Below, piece after piece: positions 54,250-64,000 of a stretch of DNA of 64,000 nt. A model generated the notes under the pieces. It was given only the letters and a program-made list of their open reading frames with translations. It searched no databases and was not told where the DNA came from. Both the position numbers and the translations under genes were made by a program. This DNA comes from Bubalus kerabau (taxonomy: Eukaryota; Chordata; Mammalia; Artiodactyla; Bovidae), in the NCBI RefSeq assembly GCF_029407905.1, contig NC_073627.1, positions 125,501,697 through 125,565,696 of the forward strand, given 5' to 3'. The stretch's first letter is position 1; the number at the start of each line of letters is the position of its first letter.

Positions 54250-57020
54250 TCTTATGAAAAACTTGTTTTGTTATTTATCTAATAAAACCACAGAAAGGAA
54301 TTATCAAACTTTAACCATCGCTATTTCACATCCTATAGAATGACATAACCCAAGATGAAAATACAGAGTTTAAACATCAATCATGTATTTTCAGTTCCTT
54401 CTCTGAATCTTAGCTATGAATCTATGCTTATTTTGAACATTGTTTTGTATGCAATCTCATAAGAAGACCATCTATGTCTGTATCAATTAAAATATAAAAG
54501 AAACAAATATTGAGTGCAGATATCTGGTTCACTTACCTTGAACAAAGGAGCTTCCAGTGCTTCCACTTTTGAAGATGGGGAAAGATCAGACAGGAATGAC
54601 GTTCACTTTAGTTTGGTCCAGGAAAAACAAAGATTCACAGTTCTGGAAATAAAGAAAGAATCAGACCTTGTCAGGACATTTGGTTCTAATTACTAGGGAC
54701 AAAATATTTCTACAACGCAACTACATAAAAACAGTTGAGTCATTTGAGCTACAGAAGGTCAAAAACAATGATTACGATCAAGATATGATTATTATTGCAT
54801 ATACTTTTGATTCTTGGGAATGAGTCTTCCTTTCTCTTCTCCTTATTAAAATTAAGATTTTATGGTTTATCAGTGTAAAGTTGATAAGTAAACAAGATAG
54901 TTTAATATTATGTTGATAATGAAGCATATTCTTTGTAAAACATAAATTCTCTGGAGTCTTAGTCTCTCAATTCCCCTTGCTCTATCCCAACAAAGCTTCC
55001 TCTGTCTAGTATCTAGCCATAGCTTTGCTCAATAAAGCAAAACAAAACACAAATCATCTAATGCTAGCCATTAGAATGAAGGCCTGGCTCAGAAGACAAA
55101 AAAATGCCATTTGACATAAAACAATAGCATGTCATGGTCTAAACTACTCATCTGGCATGTACCATAAATCCCCGAGCACCATTAGTTAGTTGTCTTTTCA
55201 GATAAACTCAATGAAAGCTTATTGAATAATTTTCCATGTGTAAGCACTGTGCTAGATATTAAGAGCAAGGAGGCAAATAGAAGATTTATCATTGAAGAAA
55301 GGGATATATGCAAACAATCCTGACATCAAGTGATAATTTCAGGGATAGACAGAAATATAGCATACTTTTGAAGAATAATGCTAACTTGATATGATATTTT
55401 TTCTGATTTATTATAAATCCTTGCAAGCCATAAATTTGTATTTTCCAGGATCTTTGCATTCATGAGCGTAAGGACAGAAATGCGATATATTCTAAAGTAC
55501 ATGTGTAACCTGATATCAGCTTCAGACACAGGTAGATCAGGCTTTATAAAGAGGACATAAGAATTTCTTTATCTACTCCTTGGCTCTGGTTTTCTTTATA
55601 TTGGCTTCATTCTTCAAAGATCCTCTAATAGTGGGATTAAAGATAGCCCCAGAAATACTGCACCTGGTTAGTAATCTTGGGAGAAAGAGCTTCTCTTCCC
55701 CATAGTTTAAGTCAAAAGTCATGGAATTCATTCCTAGTAGACTGTTTTATGTTGTATGTCCATCACCATACAAGCCACTGGGGCCAGAGGGATGGGATAC
55801 ACTGACTGGCCAATCTGAGTCATGTGCCCCCTGCCGGAGCTCCTGAAAAATCCAAAGCACATGACTGAGAGCTGTAGGGGGAGGTTCACCTAAGGGAAAC
55901 CTAAATGTAGTTATCATACTAAAGGGAAACGTCTCCTGAGCAAGACAAACACCATGCACCCACCACAAAAGGTACTCAGCAAATATTTGTTAATTGATGT
56001 ATTGATTAGTAAGCCTGGGATAAGTGAGATGATGGTAAATACTATGTGTGAAAGGAAACAGAGCCTAGATAAACTGTGAAATGAAGCTACAGAGGTGGGC
56101 AGTATCCTGCAAGGCCTTTTGGAAATAAATCAGCAAAAAGGAGCCGATCTTGACTGTTTTGCACCATTTGAGAATTAGCTGAGTCTGTAATCAAAAAACA
56201 ATCCTGAGGGCTTGCTAAGGTGAGTGCTGCCTTCCGTGATATGAAAAACATGTCATAGGTTTCAGAAGGTGAGCATGGCTAACTATGATTGTCACAAAAC
56301 AAGAAAAATAAATAGATATCTTAAATGAGTCCTTGAATCACAACAGATACAATTATGAAAACTAGACTATACGTTTACCAGACTTTCATGTTATTACTTT
56401 AAAAGACTTCCCTAAAAAGCCACAAGGAAAAGATATCTCTTATTTGAATCATGGAATGATCTGAAATGGCAACAAACCATTGCTTCAAAAGAAAATCAAT
56501 TAGTCCTATAAAAACAGTGTCTATAAAAATGCACATAACTTTGATAATGCATTATATTTGCAAGGTAGAGGAACCTTTAAAAATGCATCAGTGACTTAAA
56601 TGACTTTTCATTGTTATACTACCTTAAACAAATCTTACTTAATGCATTAAAAGCTTTGTGCAGTTCTTACTTTATCCAACCAGGAACTAGAACATGTTTC
56701 AAGAGGTCTTCAAGTCCAGCCACCTGCCTCCAAGAAAAACTACACATACAGTATCATAGACAATGGCCTCACATGTCCATGCTGGCATCTCATAATTCAT
56801 GCCACTTGCCCAGGTCTTTGCAAAAGCCCATTTTTACATGGAAATAATTCATTTAGTATAATTAGAAAGCCATAAGTTTTCACTTATTCATTCAGAAACG
56901 ATTTTTAGTTCCTATAAACACTGTGCTAGGAAATAGCATGCAAAAATGAATGAAATATGTCTCTTGCTCCTAAGGAACTTACAGGCTAAAGACACCAAGG
57001 TGAGCCAAAAATTACCATAC
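54250..57020. other. Unique DNA with ancient repeat patches
   Basis: About 55215-55290 (GCTTATTGAATAATTTTCCA, AAGCACTGTGCTAGATATTA) and 56878-57000 (ATTCATTCAGAAACG, AACACTGTGCTAGG, TAAGGAACTTACAGGC) are relics of the same ancient dispersed-repeat class. A CATGTGCCCCCTGCCGGAGC patch near 55820 may be another. No gene was found. Confidence 0.4.
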
Positions 57021-57036
57021 AGTATGATGAGCACGG

Positions 57037-57303
57037 TGCAGAAGGAAATGGCAGCCCGCTCCACTATTCTTGCCTAGAGAATCCTGTGGACAGAGGAGCC
57101 TGGTGGGCTGCTGTCCATGGGGTCGCACAGAGTAGGACATGACTGAAGCAACTTAGCATGCATGCATGCATTGGAGAAGGAAATGACAACCCACTCCAGT
57201 ATTCTTGCCTGGAGAATCCCAGGGACAGAGGAGCCTGGTGGGCTGCCGTCTATGGGTCACACAAAGTCGGACACGACGTAAGAGACTTAGCAGCAGCAGC
57301 ACC
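57037..57303 (+). mobile_element. Bov-A2 SINE (dimer) with clean duplication
   Basis: Two Bov-A units in sense: CAGAAGGAAATGGCAGCCCG to CTGAAGCAACTTAGCATGC, then ATTGGAGAAGGAAATGACAA to GACTTAGCAGCAGCAGCACC. The joint is a (GCAT)4-like run at about 57156-57171 instead of the usual CTTTCACTTTTCACTTTC linker. A perfect 13-bp duplication ATGATGAGCACGG lies at 57024-57036 and 57304-57316. Confidence 0.95.
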
Positions 57304-57316
57304 ATGATGAGCACGG

Positions 57317-57890
57317 AGACAGGGAGACACATGCAAGGTAAGAGGGGCTACAAGCCCTCTCTGTACCTGGTCACACTATTTAAAAAGTTGGAGGAAAAAG
57401 TTGGCCACTCTGAAATAATTCTGAGTATGTTATCTCCAAAGATTTATATGTTCCTAATTTCTCCATCATTTCCACACTAAGGAATTCCCTAACTGTCCCA
57501 AAACTAGAGTGTTTTATATGGAAAAAGTGCTACAGGGCAATCATTATTAACAGCATTTACTAATATAATACCCAACCAGAGAAACCACTCTTGCCATGAT
57601 AAGTTTTTCAAACTATGAGGAGCAGTAGGGCTGAAATGAATCTAGTCATGAGTGAAAACAAAATGATTGAATGAAAGCAGTTTGTTTAAAAATATACACT
57701 TGACATTTCCACTCCAGACACACAGATTAAGAGGCTGTCTATCAAGGTAAATCAATTTGAAAGTTGAGCCTGACTCTCTCCACCCTCAAGAAGTGATTTG
57801 CAGGTATCTGTGGCCTTTCTTTTTGGTTTGACTGTTATTTCATGTTTTACTGGTAATTCTTCTTATGGAACACTAAGGACATTTATTTGT
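57317..57890. other. Unique DNA
   Basis: No recognised element. The frame at 57205-57480 starts inside the Bov-A2 and is an artefact. Confidence 0.45.
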
Positions 57891-57892
57891 TC

Positions 57893-58105
57893 TTCGGTCA
57901 GGTTTATTGAGGTATAATTTACAGTCAGTAAAATGCACCCTTTCTAGCATACAGTTCTGAGTTTTGACAAATGTATATAGTCATGCAACCACCACCACAG
58001 CGAAGATAGAGAATAGTTCCAACATCCTGAAAATTTTTCCCTGCCCCTTGGAAGTCAGCTTCTACCCCTCGACAACCATGGTAAATAAATAGAAGCCCCT
58101 GTTTG
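57893..58105 (-). repeat. Old L1M 3'-UTR fragment, antisense
   Basis: TCAGGTTTATTGAGGTATAA, AGTAAAATGCACCCTTTCTA, GTTTTGACAAATGTATATAG, CATGCAACCACCACCACAGC, GATAGAGAATAGTTCCAACA: a classic L1M antisense end. Confidence 0.8.
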
Positions 58106-58109
58106 GCAA

Positions 58110-58600
58110 CTTTTAGCTATTCAAGTGCCACCTTTCATAATTGCACCTCTACCTGCACATCACCCATATCATTATTTATTTAACAATTATATGGCTTGCA
58201 GTTTTATTGAGAAATTTATTTTCAAATGGAAATTTATTCTTTACTATTTTAAATGAGAATCCCTTGCCATAAATAAAACTATGAACAATATCCAACAAAT
58301 AAACCTCTATATGAGTAGAGGTACCTCCCCAGATCCTGAGTTCTTGAGTGTCCCTGGTGGGGCCAGTATACACACCTACGCATGCTTTTGGAAACACCAG
58401 TGATGGTAGCTATCCCATGCTCTAAATGCTTTCTCCTTGACTGTGTATTCTGTGTATCTTCAAAGAGTCAGATTAGAGCTCAAGTAAAGCATTAAAACCT
58501 ATTTAAAATTACAAAATTAAAATCTATTTAAAATTTTAAAAACTATTAAAATTGCAACGTCTTTCTATCTACATCAGGCCTTGGATGCCTACTGCTTATT
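58110..58600. other. Unique DNA
   Basis: No recognised element. An internally repetitive ATTAAAATCTATTTAAAATT tract lies at about 58496-58555. Confidence 0.45.
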
Positions 58601-58613
58601 TGCCAAACAGGTT

Positions 58614-58888
58614 GCTGCTGCTGCTGCTAAGTCGCTTCAGTCGTGTCCGATTCTGTGCCACCCCATAGATGGCAGCCCACCAGGCTCCGCCATCCCTAGG
58701 ATTCTCCAGGAAAGAACACTGGAGTGGGTTGCCATTTCCTTCTCCAATGCATGAAAGTGAAAAGTGAAAGTGAAGTCGCTCAGTCGCATTCGACTCTTAG
58801 CGACCCCATGGACTGCAGCCCATCAGGCTCCTCCGTCCATGGGATTTTCCAGGCTGGAAAATCTGGAGTGGGGTGCCATTGCCTTCTC
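58614..58888 (-). mobile_element. Bov-A2 SINE (dimer) with clean duplication
   Basis: Antisense two-unit Bov-A2 starting GCTGCTGCTGCTGCTAAGTC, with the standard linker GAAAGTGAAAAGTGAAAGTG and ending TGGGGTGCCATTGCCTTCTC. A perfect 13-bp duplication TGCCAAACAGGTT lies at 58601-58613 and 58889-58901. Low divergence suggests it is one of the youngest insertions here and a candidate presence/absence polymorphism. Confidence 0.96.
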
Positions 58889-58901
58889 TGCCAAACAGGT
58901 T

Positions 58902-59439
58902 ACCAAGGCTGATTTTTATGGAAATACAGACCAGATGGACCTTCTTCCTCATCTCTTCAAAATGGTCCTTTCTGAGCAATACCAAGGCCAGTGTGATTCA
59001 GCAACACCTATTTTTGTTACAGTTGACATATGGTATCTCCTTACTCTAGATGAAAAAATGGAATAGAACCTTAGCCCCCAAAACACTTAAACAATTTATT
59101 CACCAATTCTTATCTTCGTGTGAGTATTATCTTATATACCTGGTGATTGCTATAGGAATCTATGTAGATAATCACATTTTTAAGGGAAATACACATACAC
59201 TATTGAAATTTCTTCTAACCCATGGTCACTATGCTCCTTGACAACAATCGTTGACCTTCATGATATTAACCATCTCTTCTGTTTGAAAGGGACTAAAATA
59301 TTTGTTCTGCTTCCTGTTTAATAGAGCCATAAGAAGGATTAATGAGGGAAAACCTCTAGAATACTCCAAGCACTTTCCAAAAAGGCAGCAGTAAAACAGC
59401 AGGTGCCTCTTGTGAACACACATTTGTCTTCTTCCTGTA
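58902..59439. other. Unique DNA
   Basis: No recognised gene or repeat. Confidence 0.45.
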
Positions 59440-59720
59440 AACTCATCCTGAAGGACATCAGGCTTCCAGCTTATATTTAATTGGCTGATTATGTTGTCAC
59501 TCTTGAGCTCCTTGCCAAGTTACAGGGAAGAGTTTTCTTGGAAACCGTAGCTCCCCAACTTTCTCCAGCTATGCAGTTTAATTACATCTAGCAAAATGAC
59601 AACAGAGCTCCTAATTAGCCTGGAGATTAATTACTGCTGAATCAGTCCAAACACCACAGCTACCAAATTCAACACAGGTGCTTAGATGAAGGGAAAGAGT
59701 TTTCTCAATACCCAACAGAA
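59440..59720. other. Candidate conserved regulatory segment
   Basis: About 280 bp, repeat-free, with four homeodomain-type cores in balanced sequence: TTTAATTGGCTGATTATG (59477), CAGTTTAATTACATC (59574), the palindrome CTAATTAG (59611-59618) and GATTAATTACTGCTGAATCA (59625), the last overlapping a TGCTGANTCA MAF/AP-1-like word. It has the highest density of such motifs in the window. Inference from motif content. Confidence 0.35.
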
Positions 59721-60496
59721 GGTGGACATGGAAGGTGTGCTTTATGACTCTCTTCCTGCGAGCTTAAACACACAACCTGTGCAAAATACCTTGTGTCTTT
59801 AGAGCCAGGATACCCTGAAGTATTTGAAAAAGAACTAGACTCAAAAACATTTCAAATACTGATATCACATATTCTGAAATGTGCATACTTTCTTGCTATA
59901 CAAATTTATGCAAACTAGAGCTCCATTTCCCCTTCTCATTTTACTTAGGAGTCTAAAAATCCTACATAATTCATCTACTTCTTCAAAACTATAAATGAAA
60001 GTGATATAGAGAAAATAAAAAGCAAGCAAAAAATTGTGCTGTATCTCGTGTTCATCTTGTGACTTCTAAGAGTGTCTATAAGCCTGGAGGGTGGATACTA
60101 CAATACCAGGGTGATAAATGCATTGTCATATCAAAGTCTTGAAAGCCAACCACCACACAGTGGAAACTCCTATTTTCAATCGGAGAATGCCTGAAAGAGG
60201 AAAAGGCTAGATTAGCTAGGTAGAGAAAGGAAGGAGGTGATTCCACGTACAAATGCTATCCATTTCTTACTTCTCTTTATGTACAAGTCACTTGAGGTAT
60301 GTTTAAATATATATACACCTAGAATCCAACAAACATGAATTAAACCCCCAAGTGATTCTATATCTGGCCAGACTTGAGACCAGCTGGTCTGGAGTAACCA
60401 AAAGGTTGCCCAGAGGGTGTAACTGTATAAGACTTAGGAAAGTGACAAAACCAGAAAATGGAGAAGTAGACCAGAAAGAATGAAGCTACAAATCAG
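59721..60496. other. Unique DNA
   Basis: No recognised gene. A faint MER5-like patch near 60345-60385 (CAAGTGATTCTATATCTGGC) is not certain. Confidence 0.4.
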
Positions 60497-60510
60497 AATT
60501 CCAAAAGCTC

Positions 60511-60658
60511 AGGGACTTCCCTAGTGGTACAGTGGCTAAGACTCTGAGCTCCCAATGCAGGAGGCCCAGGTTTGATCCCTGCTCAGGGAACTAGATCCCA
60601 CAGGCCAAAACTAAGACCCTGTGCAGCCAAATAAAAAATTTTTAAGTTAGAAAGAAAA
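60511..60658 (+). mobile_element. CHR-2-type tRNA-Glu SINE
   Basis: GGACTTCCCTAGTGGTACAG, GGTTTGATCCCTGCTCAGGG, CCACAGGCCAAAACTAAGAC, GCAGCCAAATAAAAAATTT. A 14-bp imperfect duplication AATTCCAAAAGCTC (60497-60510) / AATTCCAGAATCTC (60659-60672) flanks it (two mismatches). Confidence 0.85.
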
Positions 60659-60672
60659 AATTCCAGAATCTC

Positions 60673-61385
60673 ATATTCAAAAGAAATTCAAGGCATGTGG
60701 AAATAGACTCATGCTTGATTCTTAAACCATGTAAGAAACAAGCAAACTATCCCCTAATTAGAAGTTGATGTGATAGTGCTGAAGAAGCACTTTTCATGCA
60801 TTGGTAGGAGGCAAGTCTTTGCTGGTTTGAATTCCTGTTTGCTTCTTTGTGTGTTCAGAGGAGTTGTGGGATTTTGTTGGGAATTTTAAAAAAATAAATA
60901 ATCCTGAAATTGACTAAAAAGAAAAGCTACTCAAACAACCCAAAGGGAAATCCATGGGAGGGAAGGAGGAAATGAAGTCTGAAAAAGACTTTGTGGAAAG
61001 ATTCAAGTAAGAGAAATGTACACAAATGCATAGGCCTGATGTGTGGGCCTCACTTACACCGGGACTGGGCAAAGCTGCTGCAAAGCCATTTGCTTGCACA
61101 GGACTGGAGGAGAGAGTACATGGCTGCCAGGAGAGGAATGTTGTCAGAGCGACTTCAGAATGAGCTCAGCCACGCTCTCCAGCACTGGGAGGCCCGACCA
61201 CTGTGCAAGCAGCCGCCCCACCATCTGTACAGGGTAGCTCCTCGGTGCTGGGCCAACCCAAGCTGGGCCACAAGGCCACCTCCTGGGACAGCTTCTGTGT
61301 GTGGACACATGCCCACATCCACACGTGGTAGGAAATGGCACTCAGAGAGAGGTATCCCCGTCATTCTCAGCTTCTGAAGTGGCAC
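60673..61385. other. Unique DNA, GC-richer at the right
   Basis: Holds a 128-codon plus frame (60991-61377) overlapped by three others on both strands. No domain, signal or splice context supports any of them. Confidence 0.4.
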
Positions 61386-61389
61386 TGCT

Positions 61390-61525
61390 CAGGGTGACGT
61401 GACTTGAAATCCAAAGATACATGTTCAAGACTCAAGCCTACATCTTACTTCCTGGATGACCGCCGGCAAATCATTTGATTTCTGTGAGCCACAGTGTCAT
61501 CATTTTGTAAATGGACATAACATAG
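61390..61525 (+). repeat. MIR SINE fragment
   Basis: TCAAGACTCAAGCCTACATC, TTACTTCCTGGATGACCGCC, ATTTGATTTCTGTGAGCCAC, AGTGTCATCATTTTGTAAAT: a diverged MIR. Confidence 0.6.
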
Positions 61526-61539
61526 AATTTTAGAGTTCA

Positions 61540-61640
61540 TCCAGTCTAAGGGTTATCATTTCACAGCTGAAGAAATTAAGAACCAGAGAATATAAAGTGA
61601 ATGCCCACCTTCAGCCAGCTAATGGATGGGTAAGCAGAAT
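61540..61640 (-). repeat. Possible antisense MIR-class fragment
   Basis: TCATCCAGTCTAAGGGTTAT, CACAGCTGAAGAAATTAAGA, ACCAGAGAATATAAAGTGAA follow the order of the antisense MIR/MIR3 core. It lies just after the sense MIR. Confidence 0.4.
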
Positions 61641-62021
61641 TCACGCTCAAATTTTCCAGCTTGAGTTTCCTTTCTTCCCTAACCATTGGAATCTTCTGCC
61701 TCAGTACTTCCCCTGACTTGCAGGATGGTTTAAGAAAGGAGGTTAGCAGGGTAAGAGCTTCTGGTTCGTGATGGTGAACTGAAACCACATCTCACTCCCA
61801 ATGCCTCCCCAAAAGCCCACAGAACTTATGGAAAAGATTTTTTAAAGGAGAAAGAGGAATAAACGAATGAGAAGGGAGGAAAGGGCACCAGCAATGAACT
61901 CTGAATAAATCCTAGGAGATTGCAACCACACTGGGATCGGATTGGTGGAGAAAATTTTTTTAAAGTAATAAACCAGTTGCAGTTAAAAAAAGAGTGCCTT
62001 CATCAGTGAAAACATTATTTC
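61641..62021. other. Unique DNA
   Basis: Nothing recognised. Confidence 0.45.
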
Positions 62022-62117
62022 CCTCTCCAGGGTATCTTCCCAACTCAGGTATCCTAACTGGGTCTCCCACATCGTAGGCAGATTCTTTACTGTCCGACCC
62101 ACCACGGAAGCCCTTAA
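62022..62117 (-). mobile_element. Bov-tA head fragment
   Basis: CTCCAGGGTATCTTCCCAAC, TAACTGGGTCTCCCACATCG, CAGATTCTTTACTGTCCGAC, CCACCACGGAAGCCC: the antisense tRNA-head half of a diverged Bov-tA. Confidence 0.8.
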
Positions 62118-62347
62118 AAAGAATATATAACTTTAAACCTAATATTAATGCATTAAATATATTTATAAATATGCAATATTAAATATATGTTAATTCATAC
62201 ATATGATGGACTACTACTGTGCAGCATTTGGCATTCATAGAAGTAGGGAAGACCTTCACATACTGACATGGAAAGGTGGTAATGTAATTTCACATGAACA
62301 AGAGAGGCATCAAAATGATACAAATAACACAAACCTATGAGTGCATG

Positions 62348-62491
62348 CTTTTCACTTTCATGCATTGGAGAAGGAAATGGCAACCCACTCCAGTGTTCTT
62401 GCCTGGAGAATCTCAGGGACGGGGGAGCCTGGTGGGCTGCCGTCTATGGGGTCGCACAGAGTTGGACACGACTGAAGTGACTTAGCGTAGC
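62348..62491 (+). mobile_element. Bov-A monomer-type SINE (truncated Bov-A2)
   Basis: Starts CTTTTCACTTTCATGCATTG (Bov-A2 linker), then the full second unit to GACTGAAGTGACTTAGCG. An 11-bp perfect duplication ATGAGTGCATG lies at 62337-62347 and 62492-62502, so this is a genuine 5'-truncated insertion and not a decayed dimer. Confidence 0.94.
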
Positions 62492-62579
62492 ATGAGTGCA
62501 TGTCACATGTTCCTACAGTAAAAATAGAAAATGCCTAAGTGCTTGTCATGTAAATGCCTACCAGATTGTGATAAGCACC

Positions 62580-62690
62580 ATTTTGTACATAAGGAAAATG
62601 AGAGACAGAGAGGTTAAGTAATTTGCCCAAGGTCACAAAGCAACAGTTGAGTAAATGAAGGGGCTGGGACACAAATCAAGGTCATGTGGC
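62580..62690 (-). repeat. MIR SINE, antisense
   Basis: ATAAGGAAAATGAGAGACAG, AGAGGTTAAGTAATTTGCCC, AAGGTCACAAAGCAACAGTT, GGGGCTGGGACACAAATC: the MIR core reversed. Confidence 0.75.
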
Positions 62691-62869
62691 TCCTGAGGTG
62701 ACGTACTTCCCAGCAGCTCTCAGCCTGAAGAATTGCAGAGAGGGCTCTAAAAAGAGCTCTGGATTGAGTTAGGGAGGTAAGGAGTGAAGACTCCCCATTT
62801 TACTTTCACATTTCCCTATCATTTAATAGTCTTCAATAAGAATGTGTTTTTCACTTTAAAACTGGCTCT

Positions 62870-63716
62870 TTTTTGAGGTACAGTTTTATGAATTGTAGCA
62901 CATGCATGGGTTCATGTAACCACCAGCACAATCAGGATACAGAACAGTTTCATTACACTCAAAACCTCCCCATTGCTCTCCCCGCCTCAAACCCCTGGCA
63001 ACCACTGACCTACTCTCCATTACCATACAGCTGACCCCACAGCAGTTACAGTTTGAACTACACAGGTTCAGATTATACATGCGGTCCACTTACAGATGAA
63101 TTATTTTATAGTAAATACTGGAGCACTACACAAGTTTGCTTGAATCTGCAGATGCAAAACCACGGGTGAGAAGGGCTGACTATAGTTATATTCTGATTTC
63201 AACTGGGAGGGGGTAGTTGGCACCCCTAATCCCATATTGCTCAAGGGTTAACTGTAGTTCTGACTCCTTGAGAACATCATGCTGTATGTAGCCTTCTGAT
63301 GTTGGCTTCTTTCATTCTACAGAGTGCCTTTGCAATTGCACAATTAATTACATGCATCAAAAATATGCTCCTTTATATTACTGAGTAGTATTCTATTCCA
63401 TGAATGCAGCAGTTAAAGCACATTTAGGCTGTTTCTAGTTTGGGGCGATTATGAATACAGCTACTGTAAACATTTGTGTAGAATTTTTGTATGAACACAA
63501 ATTTTCATTCCTCTTGGGCAAACACCTAGGAGTACACTTGCTGAGTCTTGTAAGTGTGTATCCTTCATAGAAAAATGCCAGGCCATTTTCTAGAGTTGCT
63601 AGACAATTCCCCATTTTCATCAATAATGGATTACAGTCCCTATTGCTCTACCTTCTCATCAGCATTTGGTACTTTCAATATTTTAATTTTAGCCATTCTG
63701 ATAGGTGTGCAGTAAG
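62870..63716 (-). repeat. Old L1 3' end, antisense, interrupted
   Basis: TTTTTTGAGGTACAGTTTTA, GTAACCACCAGCACAATCAG, CCTGGCAACCACTGACCTAC on the left; CCTTCTGATGTTGGCTTCTT, ATACAGCTACTGTAAACATT, TGGGCAAACACCTAGGAGTA, GCCATTCTGATAGGTGTGCA on the right. It is one L1M 3' end, split by a DNA transposon at 63028-63254. Confidence 0.82.
63028..63254. mobile_element. Tigger2-like miniature element inside L1
   Basis: Starts CAGCTGACCCCACAGCAG, with GTTTGAACTACACAGGTTCA just inside, and ends ATTGCTCAAGGGTTAACTG, matching the 'CAGTTGACCCTTGAAC' inverted ends of Tigger2. TA dinucleotides at 63026-63027 and 63255-63256 are the Tc1/mariner-type duplication. At 227 bp it is a non-autonomous, transposase-less copy. 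Confidence 0.72.
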
Positions 63717-64000
63717 AATATATTACTTAAACTTTTTAAAAATGGAACAGAATTGAATGGCATAAGTATAAAACAGATTATCTCCTAAGCTGTTGGTAGG
63801 TAGAAACACAAATAAGAACTGTTTAGGGACATTCCTTTCATCCATTAAATATTTCTTGAGCACCTAACATATATGTCCACTAGGCTTTTCATACACATGT
63901 TTCAAAGGCTTAGGAATTCTCACATACTTTATGATTTTATTTTGTCATCACTATCTATTTACTTATAATACCCATAGTCTGTGTCATATAACACTAAAAT
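63717..64000. other. Unique AT-rich DNA
   Basis: Contains a TTAAATATTTCTTGAGCACC ancient-repeat word near 63845. Nothing else is recognised. Confidence 0.4.

Noticed and set aside
60991..61377. 128-codon plus frame as a gene
   Set aside because: Three other frames overlap it on both strands in a locally GC-rich patch. No family features.

Overview
This window comes from a mammalian genome, and its young repeats point to a ruminant, most likely a bovid. It holds BovB (RTE) LINE pieces, tRNA-headed Bov-tA SINEs, dimeric Bov-A2 SINEs, one ART2A-type composite, CHR-2-type cetartiodactyl SINEs, a mariner miniature element like those of ruminants, and an about 8.1 kb bovine-type LINE-1. The species cannot be fixed from sequence alone. 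I found no host protein-coding exon, no structural RNA gene, no CRISPR array and nothing bacterial. The only real coding sequences belong to retrotransposons. The window is either intergenic or part of a very large intron.

Layout. Positions 1-2.8 kb are unique AT-rich DNA. From 2.8 to 4.8 kb lies an ancient L2-like LINE, next to an antisense, 5'-truncated BovB (4.9-6.05 kb) that still encodes a recognisable reverse-transcriptase segment. From 6 to 25 kb a mostly unique background carries scattered Bov SINEs, MIR and L2 relics, L1 3' ends, an MLT1 LTR and a DNA-transposon relic. Two insertion nests stand out: an L1 3' end split by a Bov-tA, a microsatellite and a mariner element (13.26-13.9 kb), and an MLT1 LTR and a MIR each split by a Bov-tA (23-25.4 kb). 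From 25.4 to 44.7 kb young SINEs are sparse. Here, and at 8.1-8.8 and 59.4-59.7 kb, lie unique segments rich in homeodomain-like TAATTA cores that are candidates for conserved regulatory elements. This part also has a probable class I retroviral LTR (37.03-37.48 kb) and a second MLT1 LTR (39.3-39.9 kb).

From 44.72 to 52.84 kb sits an antisense, structurally full-length L1 with target-site duplication, 3' UTR, ORF2, ORF1 and a 3.2 kb 5' UTR containing two tandem-repeat blocks, a CpG-rich promoter and a terminal YY1 site. ORF1 is open. ORF2 is dead: one early nonsense codon, an internal deletion of roughly 220 bp that removes reverse-transcriptase motif A and shifts the frame, and two further nonsense codons. 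From 52.85 kb to the end the pattern of unique DNA with scattered repeats resumes, with two Bov-A2 dimers carrying clean target-site duplications and an old L1 interrupted by a Tigger2-like element.

The genes here do not form a pathway. The functional logic is that of transposon families: BovB supplied the machinery for Bov-tA, Bov-A2 and ART2A, which share its 3' end, while L1 mobilised itself. I did not find a convincing undescribed biological system. The points most worth checking are the ORF2 lesion pattern, the ART2A composite bounded by one target-site duplication, the nested insertions that give relative ages, and the candidate regulatory segments.
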